A stretch of 64,000 bases of DNA, taken from Chitinophagaceae bacterium. GTDB lineage: Bacteria > Bacteroidota > Bacteroidia > Chitinophagales > Chitinophagaceae. Under the pieces are notes generated by a model, which saw only the letters and a list, made by a program, of their open reading frames with translations, searched no databases and was not told the origin of the DNA. The stretch is taken from positions 37,865-101,864 of the forward strand of contig JAEUVO010000001.1 of assembly GCA_016786885.1 (NCBI GenBank), read 5' to 3'. Position numbers and translations under genes: made by a program. This document shows, piece by piece, positions 8,084 to 17,360 of the stretch (the stretch's first letter is position 1; each line of letters opens with the position of its first letter).

Positions 8084-9133
8084 ATGAAAAAGACATTGAA
8101 AAATATACGACATCTTTCCCTCGCAGAAATTGAACAGTATTTCGAAGAACTTGGCGAAAAGAAATTCCGGGCCAAACAGGTATATGAATGGCTATGGCAA
8201 AAACATGCCATGAGCTTTGCCGATATGACCAACCTGAGCAAGGATCTGCGGCAGAAACTGGGTGAAACATTTACTTTACCTGCTTTAACTATTGATACTA
8301 CTCAGTATTCCTCGGATGGTACAATTAAAACAAGATTCAAGACCTGGGACGGGCATTTGGTAGAAGGAGTATTGATACCTACCACTTCCCGCTATACGGC
8401 TTGTGTTTCTTCCCAGATTGGCTGTTCATTAAGTTGTAAGTTTTGCGCCACAGGCTATATCGACAGAAAAAGAAATCTTGATTTTGATGAGATATATGAT
8501 GAAGTGGTATTGATCAACAAACAATGTGAGGCTGCACATGGTAAAAAACTGAGCAATATCGTTTTTATGGGTATGGGAGAACCCCTGCTTAATTATAAAA
8601 ACGTACTGAGGTCCATAGAAAGAATTACGTCGCCTGACGGGCTGGCGATGAGTCCAAGAAGAATTACTGTATCTACTGCCGGTGTGGCTAAGGGCATCCG
8701 CCAGTTGGGTGACGATAAAGTAAAATTTAAACTGGCTTTATCATTGCATGCCGCTACCGATGCCAAACGGCACGAGATCATGCCTGTTAATGACACCAAT
8801 AATATTAAAGCACTGGTGGATGCACTGAATTATTTCTACAAACAGACCGGTAACGAGATCACTTTTGAGTATATCCTTTTCAAAAACTTTAACGACTCAC
8901 TGAAAGATGCGGATGACCTGATAAAAATTTACCGCCAGGTTCCGGCCGACCTTATTAATATTATTGAATACAACCCGATCGAGTTTGCCAGGTTTGAGAA
9001 ACCCGAAGAAGAGAAAGTACAAGCCTTTATGCAATACCTGGAAAAGCACAGGGTGAATGTCCGCCTTCGACGCAGCCGAGGTAAGGATATTGATGCTGCC
9101 TGCGGCCAGTTAGCCAATAAAGACAGCCATTAA
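8084..9133 (+). CDS. rlmN: dual-specificity 23S rRNA/tRNA adenine-C2 methyltransferase
   Basis: 349 aa. Radical-SAM enzyme that methylates A2503 of 23S rRNA and A37 of tRNAs. The cluster-binding CX3CX2C is Cys114, Cys118 and Cys121 (GCSLSCKFCATG). GMGEPLLNY is the family GGE-like motif, and the C-terminal methyl-carrier Cys is in DAACGQLA. The N-terminal helical domain (HLSLAEIEQYFEELGEKKFR) is complete. ATG at 8084 is preferred over TTG at 8075 because the latter is part of the promoter. Confidence 0.95.
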   Translation: MKKTLKNIRHLSLAEIEQYFEELGEKKFRAKQVYEWLWQKHAMSFADMTNLSKDLRQKLGETFTLPALTIDTTQYSSDGTIKTRFKTWDGHLVEGVLIPTTSRYTACVSSQIGCSLSCKFCATGYIDRKRNLDFDEIYDEVVLINKQCEAAHGKKLSNIVFMGMGEPLLNYKNVLRSIERITSPDGLAMSPRRITVSTAGVAKGIRQLGDDKVKFKLALSLHAATDAKRHEIMPVNDTNNIKALVDALNYFYKQTGNEITFEYILFKNFNDSLKDADDLIKIYRQVPADLINIIEYNPIEFARFEKPEEEKVQAFMQYLEKHRVNVRLRRSRGKDIDAACGQLANKDSH

Positions 9134-9279
9134 AACCGGATTCCTGCCTTTTACGAAGAATTTCCTACTTGTGATTAAACCCTGTTCTGTTAACCGGGTC
9201 TCTTATCCGTTCACATTAATTAACGTTGACAGGCGAAGGTTTTGGAAAACAGCCACCGTCTCAAACAAAAATAAGAACC

Positions 9280-9957
9280 ATGAAAAAATTAATCTTATCA
9301 GCAATTATTGTTTCGCTGGCATTTACAGTTAATGCCCAGGAAATTCCAGAAAGAAAAGGCGAACGGCCGAGAATGCATCATAAACAAAGAGGACATCATG
9401 ACCGCAAAATGGCTTTAGAACAATTGAATCTTACTGATGCGCAAAAAGAACAGTTCAAAACACAGAATGAAGCCTTTCGCAAGCAAATGGGTGAATTGAA
9501 AAAGAATGAGAACATCACTGTGAAGGAATGGAAAAGCAGAATGGAGAATCTCCGCAAAGACCATAAAGCTAAGGTGGAAAGCATTTTTACTGCTGAACAA
9601 AAAGCGAAGCTGGAAAAAATGAAGGAAGAGAAGAAAGCCATGCATGAAGTAGATGCAAAAGCGAGGTTAGAAAAAATGAAAATTCACCTTGGGCTTACTG
9701 ACGATCAGGCTGCAAAGCTTTCAAAAAACCGGACTGAAATGGCTGAAAAGATGAAAGCCATCCGTGAAAACAAATCCCTGAGTGATGAAAAGAAAAGAGA
9801 AGAAATGAAAGAACTGGCCAAAAAACAGAAAGAAACCTTTAAATCGATCCTTACAGAAGAACAACTGAAAAAAATGAAAGAAGGAAGAAAACACAGACCA
9901 AGCCCCGACAAGCGGCACGAAGGCCCTGCAGCAGCCGATAAAAAAACAATCATCTAA
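9280..9957 (+). CDS. Spy/CpxP-like periplasmic protein with two repeats
   Basis: 225 aa. Signal peptide MKKLILSAIIVSLAFTVNAQ; an upstream in-frame TTG at 9226 would place 18 odd residues before it and is rejected. The mature protein is nearly all helix and extremely rich in Lys, Glu and Met. It contains LTxxQ motifs in two halves (LNLTDAQKEQF and FTAEQKAKLEKM; LGLTDDQAAKL and LTEEQLKKM), like two Spy/LTXXQ modules in tandem. Such proteins are ATP-independent periplasmic chaperones or metal/stress sensors. The C-terminus is His/Pro-rich and the mature N-terminus also has a His cluster (MHHKQRGHHD), so metal binding is possible. A terminator follows. Confidence 0.7.
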   Translation: MKKLILSAIIVSLAFTVNAQEIPERKGERPRMHHKQRGHHDRKMALEQLNLTDAQKEQFKTQNEAFRKQMGELKKNENITVKEWKSRMENLRKDHKAKVESIFTAEQKAKLEKMKEEKKAMHEVDAKARLEKMKIHLGLTDDQAAKLSKNRTEMAEKMKAIRENKSLSDEKKREEMKELAKKQKETFKSILTEEQLKKMKEGRKHRPSPDKRHEGPAAADKKTII

Positions 9958-9985
9958 GCGGAAGTTGTTGTTTGTAATATATCAG

Positions 9986-10014
9986 GCCCTGTCTTTCAGT
10001 AAGACAGGGCTTTG
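9986..10014 (+). terminator. intrinsic terminator after Spy-like gene
   Basis: A 10-bp perfect stem (GCCCTGTCTT, 9986-9995, with AAGACAGGGC, 10001-10010), a 5-nt loop TCAGT, then TTTG. Well formed but with a short T tract. Confidence 0.75.
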
Positions 10015-10069
10015 AATTTAATAGTTATCTTCGCTGCTCACTACTGTTGTAAAACAGCAAATACTACAT

Positions 10070-11023
10070 ATGAAAAAGAAACCCCCCAACAATTTCGGAA
10101 AATTTACAAAGAAGAAAAGTAACGCTGCCATAAAGGAACAGTTTAAGCAGGAAAAAAGAAAAGAAAAGAAGGAGCGGGAAGAATATTTTGATAAAAAGAA
10201 AGCAGAATCCAAGGCAAGGAACTATGGAGCCGGGAACCAGCAGCCTGGGAACAAGGGACAAGCCGCCCCTCCGCCAACACATAGCAGGCCCGAAAGCACA
10301 GACAGTATGCCGCTAAATAAGTATATCGCTCATGCTGGTGTTGCCGCAAGAAGAGAAGCTGCAGACCTGGTACGAAAGGGACTGGTCAAAGTAAATGATG
10401 AATTAGTTACTGAACCAGGCCATAAAGTTTCTGCAAAAGATGAAGTAAGAGTGAATGGCAAAAAAATATTTCTTGCAAAGAATCTTGTTTACATATTATT
10501 GAACAAGCCGAAAGATTATATAACCACTACTGACGATCCCCAGGGAAGAAAAACAGTATTAGATATCATTGGCAGGGCTACCAGTGAAAGAGTATACCCT
10601 GTTGGACGTTTGGATAGAAATACTTCAGGAGTTTTATTACTAACTAATGATGGTGAACTGGCGCAAAAATTGACTCATCCCAGCAATGAAGTAAAGAAAG
10701 TTTACCATGTCACACTTAATAAGCCATTGGATAAAAAGGATTTTGAACAGATCCTGAAAGGTGTTACGTTAGAAGATGGTGCTGCCAATGTAGATGTATT
10801 GGCCTATGCAGATATGAAAGATAAAACACAAATTGGTGTGGAGATACACAGCGGCCGCAATCGTATTGTACGTCGTATTTTCGAATCATTGGGGTATGAT
10901 GTTAAAAACCTCGACAGGGTGATATTTGCCGGTTTGACCAAGAAGAATGTTGACAGGGGCAAGTGGCGTTTCCTGACAGAAAAAGAAGTGAGGGATCTTA
11001 AGCATTTTGGAAAAGGAAAATAA
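10070..11023 (+). CDS. rluB: RsuA/RluB-family pseudouridine synthase
   Basis: 317 aa. Residues about 1-80 are a low-complexity, Lys/Glu-rich extension (KRKEKKEREEYFDKKKAESK). An S4 RNA-binding domain follows (from PLNKYIAHAGVAARREAA) and then the catalytic domain with the RsuA-family motif GRLDRNTSGVLLLTNDG, whose Asp is the catalytic residue. It should convert uridine to pseudouridine in rRNA, by family most likely 23S U2605. A -7-like TATCTTCG is at 10026-10033. The next gene, a second pseudouridine synthase, starts 21 bp on. Confidence 0.88.
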   Translation: MKKKPPNNFGKFTKKKSNAAIKEQFKQEKRKEKKEREEYFDKKKAESKARNYGAGNQQPGNKGQAAPPPTHSRPESTDSMPLNKYIAHAGVAARREAADLVRKGLVKVNDELVTEPGHKVSAKDEVRVNGKKIFLAKNLVYILLNKPKDYITTTDDPQGRKTVLDIIGRATSERVYPVGRLDRNTSGVLLLTNDGELAQKLTHPSNEVKKVYHVTLNKPLDKKDFEQILKGVTLEDGAANVDVLAYADMKDKTQIGVEIHSGRNRIVRRIFESLGYDVKNLDRVIFAGLTKKNVDRGKWRFLTEKEVRDLKHFGKGK

Positions 11024-11044
11024 CCGCTGATTGCATTGATTTAA

Positions 11045-11779
11045 ATGATTGTAATGAAGATCACCGATTGGATCATCGCAGAAAATGAAAATTGGGTTGC
11101 TGTCAATAAACCTTCTGGTCTATTATCTATACCTGACCGGGAAGGGAAAGAAATCTCACTGAAGCAATTATTGAAAGATAAATACGGCAATATCTTTACG
11201 GTGCACCGGCTGGATAAGGACACCAGCGGCCTGATCATTTTTGCGAAGAATGAGGTAACACATAAACAGCTGAGCCTGCAGTTTGAAGGAAGACTTACTA
11301 AAAAGATATACCTCGGTTTAGTCATCGGTTCTCCCGGTGAAAAGAAAGGCAGCATTGATGCCCCGATGGGCGAGCACCCCGCCAAAAATGGCACCATGAT
11401 CGTTCACCGGAAAGGGAAAGATGCATTAACCGACTATGAAGTACTCGAAGATTTTGGCGTGTACGCCTGGTTACAGTTTCAAATTCATACCGGCAGGACA
11501 CACCAGATCAGGGTGCATGCAAAAGAAATGGGGCACCCAATAGTTTGTGATCCACTATATGGTGACGGAAAACCCGTTTTATTGTCTTCGCTGAAACATA
11601 AAAAATTCAAGCTCTCCAAAAATGAACTGGAGGAACGGCCCTTGCTGAACAGGCTGGCCTTGCATGCCTATCAATTAAGCTTTACTGACGGCGATAATGA
11701 AAAGACTGAGTTGGAAGCTCCTCTGCCAAAAGAATTAAGAGCTTTGTTACAGCAGTTGAATAAATGGAAAGGGAAATAA
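11045..11779 (+). CDS. RluA-family pseudouridine synthase
   Basis: 244 aa without an S4 domain. The RluA catalytic motif is HRLDKDTSGLIIFAKN (Asp catalytic) and the second family motif is GRTHQIRVHAKEMGHPIVCD. It modifies uridines in rRNA or tRNA; the lack of S4 and the short length resemble RluA, RluE or TruC-like members, so the target is not assigned. It starts 21 bp after the RluB-type gene, giving a two-gene RNA modification unit. Its stop abuts the stop of the convergent GH32 gene. ATG at 11054 is an alternative start. Confidence 0.88.
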   Translation: MIVMKITDWIIAENENWVAVNKPSGLLSIPDREGKEISLKQLLKDKYGNIFTVHRLDKDTSGLIIFAKNEVTHKQLSLQFEGRLTKKIYLGLVIGSPGEKKGSIDAPMGEHPAKNGTMIVHRKGKDALTDYEVLEDFGVYAWLQFQIHTGRTHQIRVHAKEMGHPIVCDPLYGDGKPVLLSSLKHKKFKLSKNELEERPLLNRLALHAYQLSFTDGDNEKTELEAPLPKELRALLQQLNKWKGK

Positions 11780-13273
11780 TTACCAGGTACTTTTCATTTT
11801 CCAGCAACGAACAACATTGAATACCTCCTTGCCAGAATTAGCGAACAACTCCACTCCGTTGCTTTTCTCAGCAGGAAATAATTGTGCAGACATACAAACC
11901 TGCCCGTTATTAGCAAAAACTTCAAGCAAACTTTTATCAAGAAAAATGTGAAGTAAAATTTTACCATTTACCGGTTTAATATATGTTTCATACCGGCTTA
12001 GTTTGGAGAAAGAAGCATGAAAACTGGTATCACCAGCTTTTGACCGGTCAATATACAGTAGCCCGTTGACTGCATCATACCCCACTTCAATAAAACCATC
12101 ACTCCCTTTGACCAAACGAACACCGGCTATACTTTTTGAGTCAACCGTAAATTCTATTTCCATTTCCAGCACCTGGCTTTTTATTGGTAGTAATGCCGAT
12201 CCCGCAACCTCTTTATTTATCCACTCCTTTTTTTCCTGTCTTAACTCTTTAATCTTCTCAAGTGGTTGTTGGATAAGAATCCATTCATTATTGATTTTCT
12301 TTACCATTAATTCCCTTGGTAACGACATCGCACTCTTCCACGGTGTGGTGGGAATATCATTGGCATAGTTCCAGTTATTGACCCAACCCATACTGATCGG
12401 CTTATAACCTGCGGGCAGGTTATTATACAAAATAGCGGCATAATAGTCCGGTCCGTAATCAGGACGATAAATTTTTGTAGCTGTACTTTCATTTTTAAAA
12501 GTCGTGCCGTCGAAGTCACCAACAAAATATTGCATATAAGGAGCAGGTGAATGCATAAGCACCCATTTTGTTTTTCCGGGCTCTCCCTGGACCGGTATTT
12601 CAAACAGGTCAGGACATTCCCAGATGCCGGTGGTGTCACCTGCCGGGCCAAAGCTGCTCATCAGCTGCCATTGCTTCAGGTTAGCGGATGAATACAACTG
12701 CACCTGCTTTTCGATGGGCAGTACTACTGCCATGACCCATTTTTTCTGCAGCGCATACCAAAACACTTTAGGGTCACGGAAATCTTTTTTCCCGAGATCC
12801 AGTACAGGGTTGTGATTATATTTTATCCAGGTTCGCCCATCATCCAAACTATAAGCTATATGCTGTGACTGTTTTATATTCTCAATATGCGCCGTATAAA
12901 TTGCCACCATGGGAATTTGCCCGGGTTTTTGAGCAAACCCACTTGTGTTATATTCGTCTACCACACAGCTTCCGGAAAAGATCATGGTATCTTTTTCCTC
13001 GGGTATGGCCAGCGGTAAATGCTGCCACCGAATAAGATCCTTACTCACCGCATGTCCCCAGCTCATATGACCCCATCGGTTCCCAAACGGGTTGAACTGG
13101 TAAAATAAATGATACTCTCCTTTGTGGTAAACGAGTCCGTTTGGATCATTCATCCAATGAATAGCAGGGGTGAAATGAAAAGCAGGTCGATATTTTTCTT
13201 TATAGAAAGTATTGACTTGTCCTATTGCTAACAACTGGAACAACAAAAATCCGGGGAGAAGTAATTTCCGCAT
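11780..13273 (-). CDS. secreted GH32 beta-fructofuranosidase (levanase/invertase)
   Basis: 497 aa with signal peptide MRKLLLPGFLLFQLLAIG (an upstream TTG at 13279 is not needed). The GH32 catalytic triad is visible: nucleophile Asp43 in WMNDPNG, stabiliser Asp in FRDPKV, and acid/base Glu in WECPDLF. The five-blade propeller is followed by the C-terminal beta-sandwich (from about residue 350). It hydrolyses sucrose, inulin or levan outside the cytoplasm. It stands alone, with no SusC/SusD, fructokinase or transporter beside it. It could be an exo-levanase or an invertase; sequence alone does not separate these. Confidence 0.92.
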   Translation of the reverse strand: MRKLLLPGFLLFQLLAIGQVNTFYKEKYRPAFHFTPAIHWMNDPNGLVYHKGEYHLFYQFNPFGNRWGHMSWGHAVSKDLIRWQHLPLAIPEEKDTMIFSGSCVVDEYNTSGFAQKPGQIPMVAIYTAHIENIKQSQHIAYSLDDGRTWIKYNHNPVLDLGKKDFRDPKVFWYALQKKWVMAVVLPIEKQVQLYSSANLKQWQLMSSFGPAGDTTGIWECPDLFEIPVQGEPGKTKWVLMHSPAPYMQYFVGDFDGTTFKNESTATKIYRPDYGPDYYAAILYNNLPAGYKPISMGWVNNWNYANDIPTTPWKSAMSLPRELMVKKINNEWILIQQPLEKIKELRQEKKEWINKEVAGSALLPIKSQVLEMEIEFTVDSKSIAGVRLVKGSDGFIEVGYDAVNGLLYIDRSKAGDTSFHASFSKLSRYETYIKPVNGKILLHIFLDKSLLEVFANNGQVCMSAQLFPAEKSNGVELFANSGKEVFNVVRCWKMKSTW

Positions 13274-13335
13274 AACCAACCTATTTCACCAGTAAATTAC
13301 TGAAATATGTTTTAGTCCTTGCAGGCAAACCGAAC

Positions 13336-14511
13336 TCAGGATTTATCTAATGCCTGCAAAACATCATTCAAAATATCTTCGGGATGTTCAAGTCCTACAG
13401 ATATTCGTATTAATCCCGGTGTAATACCTACCGACTGTCTTTCTTCTTCTGTTAATTTTGAATGTGTGGTAGATGCAGGGTGAGAGGCAATTGTACGACT
13501 ATCCCCCAGGTTATTGGTCATAGAGATCATCTGTAATGCATTGAGAAATTTTCTGCCACTTTCAATACCACCTTCCAATTCAAAAGTGACAATGCCACCG
13601 CCATTAGTCATTTGTTTTTTTGCAATGGCATACTGCGGATGCGTAGGCAGAAATGGATACTTCACCCAACTGATCTTCACCTGATCCTGCAGTTGTTGAG
13701 CAATATGCATAGCTGAAAGAGCATGTCTTTCCATCCTGATAAATAATGTTTCCAGGCTTTTGGTCAGTACCCATGCATTAAATGGACTCATAGACGGGCC
13801 TGTATTCCTGATAAAAAGATAAAGCTGTTTTATCAACTCCTTTTTTCCAACTACCACTCCACCCAAAACCCTGCCCTGCCCGTCAATGAATTTAGTAGCA
13901 GAATGCAAGACAAGGTCTGCTCCGTACTTTATAGGTTGTTGTACAGCAGGTGTGGCAAAACAATTGTCAACTATGAACAAAATATCATGTTGCTTACATA
14001 AACTCGAAACAAATTCGATGTCGATAATATCCAACCCGGGATTGCTCGGCGTTTCCAGGTATAACAGCTTCGTGTTGGATTTAATAAGAGCAGCAATTGT
14101 TTCAGGTTTATTCATATCGAAATAGGAATATTCAATTCCCCATTTCGGCAAATACTTTGTAAGAATAGTATGCGTGGAGCCAAATACAGCTGAAGCAGAA
14201 ATAATATGATCCCCCTTGCTTAAAAATGTCATGAAAGTTGCAAATATAGCTGCCATACCTGTTCCGGTGGCCACTCCGTCTTCCGCACCTTCCAATGCAG
14301 TGATCTTATTGATAAATTCATCAACAGTAGGATTGGAAAATCTCGAATAAATATTTACATCTAATGAATCATCTGCAAAAGCTTCAGCCATATCCTCAGC
14401 TGAATCATAGGTAAAGCTGCTGGTGAGAAACAATGGAGTGGAATGTTCTTTCTGTTCTGTTTTTGCTGTTTGGATGCGGATTGCTTTTGTTTCTGGTCGT
14501 TGCTTTGCCAT
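13336..14511 (-). CDS. metZ: O-succinylhomoserine sulfhydrylase-like PLP enzyme
   Basis: 391 aa, Cys/Met-metabolism PLP family. The PLP lysine is Lys207 in LHSATKFIDGQGR, and YSRFSNPTVDEF near residue 55 is the family substrate/PLP-phosphate loop. The VLGGVVVG segment and the C-terminal SVGLEHPEDILND are typical of MetZ-type enzymes that make homocysteine from O-succinyl- or O-acetylhomoserine and sulfide. Cystathionine gamma-synthase is the main alternative. It lies next to the sulfate-assimilation block but has its own promoter (a TATCTTTG -7 box on the minus strand at 14539-14546) and no copy of the block's operator. Confidence 0.82.
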   Translation of the reverse strand: MAKQRPETKAIRIQTAKTEQKEHSTPLFLTSSFTYDSAEDMAEAFADDSLDVNIYSRFSNPTVDEFINKITALEGAEDGVATGTGMAAIFATFMTFLSKGDHIISASAVFGSTHTILTKYLPKWGIEYSYFDMNKPETIAALIKSNTKLLYLETPSNPGLDIIDIEFVSSLCKQHDILFIVDNCFATPAVQQPIKYGADLVLHSATKFIDGQGRVLGGVVVGKKELIKQLYLFIRNTGPSMSPFNAWVLTKSLETLFIRMERHALSAMHIAQQLQDQVKISWVKYPFLPTHPQYAIAKKQMTNGGGIVTFELEGGIESGRKFLNALQMISMTNNLGDSRTIASHPASTTHSKLTEEERQSVGITPGLIRISVGLEHPEDILNDVLQALDKS

Positions 14512-14538
14512 TATGGAAAATATCGTTTAGTAAGGCAA

Positions 14539-14546
14539 CAAAGATA
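14539..14546 (-). promoter_or_regulatory. -7 box of metZ promoter
   Basis: Minus-strand TATCTTTG, an exact TAnnTTTG match, 27 nt before the metZ ATG. No TTG at the expected -33 distance is seen, so this is a moderate call. Confidence 0.45.
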
Positions 14547-14643
14547 CACTTGCAAAACAGATCCAGTTGCACAAAAAAGTGCAGTGTAGAAACACCGCCC
14601 GCTGACAATTGCTTTTATATGAAAAAGGGTTAGCTCTCTTTAT

Positions 14644-17199
14644 TTAGTTATGACGCTGGTACACATAACGCAATGTTATACCGAAAGTTCCCGGATCACC
14701 CAATACTGCCGCATAATGTCCTGCATTACCCCCAGCCGCAAGCAATTGCTCATAATAATTTTTATTAAACAGGTTTCTCACCCAGAAAAAAGTTGAAAGT
14801 CCTTGTGTGGCTTTGAAACCAATCCTCCCATTCACTAATGCATACCCGTCAATATTAAGATAAGCTGAAGGTGATGGACTGGAAGAAAATGAAGAACGAT
14901 AGAAAACATCTGCTGCTACAAAAAACTTTGCTGCGCTTCCCAGAAAAATAGCCGGTGTTGTAAATTCACCTCCGGATGAAATGGCCCACTTCGAAATGCC
15001 CGGCAAACTACCCTGCGATATATCTTTAAAAGCAACCTGCACATTATTCTGTGTATTGCCTGTTTCTTCCAGCGGCAGTGGTGCATTGGTAAACTTAACA
15101 TACCTGGCATCCGTATACGCTACTGAACCGTAAAATGAAAAATGGTTTCCGGCCCTGATGCTTCCATCCAACTCCGCCCCTTGCACTCTTACTTTTTCAG
15201 CAGTGGCAATATAACCTCTGTTTACTCCCAACTCAGGGGATTGAACATTGGTTTGATAATCTTTTATATCTGTACTAAAAACAGTACCATTTAGAATACA
15301 GTCCTGCAATGGAGTAGTTTTTACACCCAGCTCAATGTGTTTTACATTTTCAGGTTTTATTACCGCAAGATTAGTTGCTGGTTGGCCATTTACATTTGGC
15401 AAACCGGCCACATTTACACCCACTGGTTTAAATGCAGTTGAATACGTAGCATAGGCATTCACATTCCTATTGGGCTTATACGCAATGGTGAGGTTATAAG
15501 TAAGATTATCCTCGTTTGCATCGGCAACATACTGTTGGTTGGTATAAACAGAATTCTTCAATGCGATTAAAGCAGGATCATTTGTTTGAAGACCACCATA
15601 AGTAGTACGGTTATAGGATACATCCTTTTTGTCCAGGTTGAAACGTAATCCCGGTAATACATGCAGCTTCGATGTTATTTTCCAGTCTACATTGGCAAAT
15701 ACTGCAGCACTGGTTGATTTAATAGAGGCTTTTGTGGAAATGCCGTAGCCTTCAAACAGTCCAGGTGTTTGCCAATTGTTGCTTGTTGTGCTTTGCGAAA
15801 ACCTCCATTGCGCATTACCAGACTCCTCAGTACCGTTAATGTTTACTTCCTGGCCAATAATAAACAATCCTGCTACACCGCTCAATTTGGAAGAAATTTC
15901 TCCTGCATAGCGAACTTCCTGCGACCAGTTATTATGCTTTGCAGGGTTTTGCGATTTAGCAAGTGCTTGCAAGCCGCTAAAGTCCCTGTCGTTAGACGGA
16001 TCCCAGTTCCAATAACGATAGGCGGTAGTAGAAGTAAGTGTTCCGGAACCAATTTTCGCATCTACGTTTACAGACGCACCACCCAAATCATTACCTGATT
16101 TCCAGGGTGTGTCATGATCTACTACACGGTCAAATGCGTTCAGACTGGGTAATGTATAATTCAAATCTGCAATAATAGCATTGAACTGGCGGTAAGCAGC
16201 CCGCTTGGTTGTAACAATCCCGGCTACCACTTGTGCATAGCCATCGGGCCTTTGCCTCGAAAAATCACCAGACAGCGTAACCTGAACATCGTTAGAGATA
16301 TTATAAAGAAACTGCCCCTTTAATCCGAGGTTATTGATATCATTAATGTAGCGATCTGTACGTTTATTAAAAACAGTTCCGTCCCGTTGTGTCCCTGAAA
16401 AAGAAAAACGGGCAGCAATTTTCTTGTTCAATGCTCCTGTAACAGAAGCCTTAGCCTGTATGTAACCATAATTTCCATAGCTGGTTTCAAAAGCTGCACC
16501 TGTTCTAAAACTTGGTTTCCTTGTCGTTATATTAAAAGCCCCGGATGTTGTATTCTTTCCAAAAAGCGTTCCCTGCGGACCCCGTAATACCTCTATTCGT
16601 TCTACATCTATAAAATCAAGTGTGGCTACTGCAGGCCGGGCAAAGTAAACACCATCAATGTAAAAGCCAACACCGGGATCTAATCCATCATTGGTAAGGC
16701 CAAAAGGAGAGCCTGTACCTCTGATATTAACTCCTGTATTCCGTGGATTAGAAGTGTACATCTGTACAGAAGGGACAATCTCTTTGATTCGGGTGACATT
16801 AAAAGCCCCGGACTCATCTATTGTAGTACCACCTACAACCGAAACAGGAATGGGTACATCTTGCAATACTTCTTTTCTTCGCCTGGATGTAATAACAACT
16901 GTATCCCGCTGAAAAAGCGACTGGAGTATAACGACAATATTGTTTGTCTTTCCTTCCCTTACTATATACTCCCGTCCTTCATAACCAGCTGATGTTACCA
17001 CAAGTGTAAATGGATAAGGTCTGTTTACAGTTAGTACAAAAGAACCTGCCGAATCACTACTAATGCCTGAAGATGCCCCTTTTACAATTATACTGGCAAA
17101 AGAAATTCCCTGGTTATCCGCATTTATCACTCTCCCTTTTACTTGACTAAACAACAGCAATGGGGCAAAGAAGAACAAAAATGAAATACTTTTTTTCAT
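14644..17199 (-). CDS. TonB-dependent outer-membrane receptor of the sulfur regulon
   Basis: 851 aa. Signal peptide MKKSISFLFFFAPLLLFSQ, then a carboxypeptidase-regulatory-like domain (about 22-95, VKGRVINADNQGISFASIIV), a TonB-box-like DTVVITS near residue 99, a plug domain (DVPIPVSVVGGTTIDESG ... RGPQGTLFGKNTTSGAFNI) and a 22-strand barrel ending in the aromatic terminus VYQRHN. It imports a ligand across the outer membrane using TonB. No SusD partner follows, so it is not a glycan SusC. Its promoter region carries two copies of the operator that also precedes cysH, cysD and the peroxiredoxin, so import of a sulfur source (sulfonate, sulfate ester or similar) is a reasonable inference; a siderophore is the alternative. 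Confidence 0.9.
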   Translation of the reverse strand: MKKSISFLFFFAPLLLFSQVKGRVINADNQGISFASIIVKGASSGISSDSAGSFVLTVNRPYPFTLVVTSAGYEGREYIVREGKTNNIVVILQSLFQRDTVVITSRRRKEVLQDVPIPVSVVGGTTIDESGAFNVTRIKEIVPSVQMYTSNPRNTGVNIRGTGSPFGLTNDGLDPGVGFYIDGVYFARPAVATLDFIDVERIEVLRGPQGTLFGKNTTSGAFNITTRKPSFRTGAAFETSYGNYGYIQAKASVTGALNKKIAARFSFSGTQRDGTVFNKRTDRYINDINNLGLKGQFLYNISNDVQVTLSGDFSRQRPDGYAQVVAGIVTTKRAAYRQFNAIIADLNYTLPSLNAFDRVVDHDTPWKSGNDLGGASVNVDAKIGSGTLTSTTAYRYWNWDPSNDRDFSGLQALAKSQNPAKHNNWSQEVRYAGEISSKLSGVAGLFIIGQEVNINGTEESGNAQWRFSQSTTSNNWQTPGLFEGYGISTKASIKSTSAAVFANVDWKITSKLHVLPGLRFNLDKKDVSYNRTTYGGLQTNDPALIALKNSVYTNQQYVADANEDNLTYNLTIAYKPNRNVNAYATYSTAFKPVGVNVAGLPNVNGQPATNLAVIKPENVKHIELGVKTTPLQDCILNGTVFSTDIKDYQTNVQSPELGVNRGYIATAEKVRVQGAELDGSIRAGNHFSFYGSVAYTDARYVKFTNAPLPLEETGNTQNNVQVAFKDISQGSLPGISKWAISSGGEFTTPAIFLGSAAKFFVAADVFYRSSFSSSPSPSAYLNIDGYALVNGRIGFKATQGLSTFFWVRNLFNKNYYEQLLAAGGNAGHYAAVLGDPGTFGITLRYVYQRHN

Positions 17200-17223
17200 G
17201 TGTTGGCTTTGACAGATTTTTAT

Positions 17224-17258
17224 TCTACTATTTAAGTAGACTATTTATTTAAAAAAAA
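17224..17258 (-). promoter_or_regulatory. sulfur-block operator, copy A
   Basis: Plus-strand reading: CTAC (17225-17228), N7, GTAGAC (17236-17241), N9, then eight A (17251-17258). It is 26 bp upstream of the receptor ATG. Same spacing as copies B, C and D. Confidence 0.65.
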
Positions 17259-17326
17259 TTATTTCACCTGGCAGCAGTTCTCCATTAAGCGATATTAGGA
17301 TAGCAAAAATAAGAGTCCATAATTAC

Positions 17327-17360
17327 TCTACCAATTTTGTAGACTAATATTTCAAAAAAA
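17327..17360 (-). promoter_or_regulatory. sulfur-block operator, copy B
   Basis: CTAC (17328-17331), N7, GTAGAC (17339-17344), N9, then seven A (17354-17360). The N7 spacer holds the -33 TTG (minus strand) of the receptor promoter, so a bound protein would compete with RNA polymerase there. Confidence 0.65.

Larger units (their letters stand above)
17200..17360 (-). promoter_or_regulatory. promoter-operator region of the TonB-dependent receptor
   Basis: On the minus strand: operator copy B (17328-17342), a -33 TTG at 17332-17334 lying inside that operator's spacer, 20 bp, a -7 box TATTTTTG at 17304-17311, then operator copy A (17225-17239) between the predicted transcription start and the ATG. 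The receptor therefore has its own promoter, separate from the upstream cys genes. Confidence 0.65.

Noticed and set aside
14512..14643. SAM or cobalamin riboswitch upstream of metZ
   Set aside because: The leader after the -7 box is only about 20-28 nt, too short for these elements, and no conserved core is visible.
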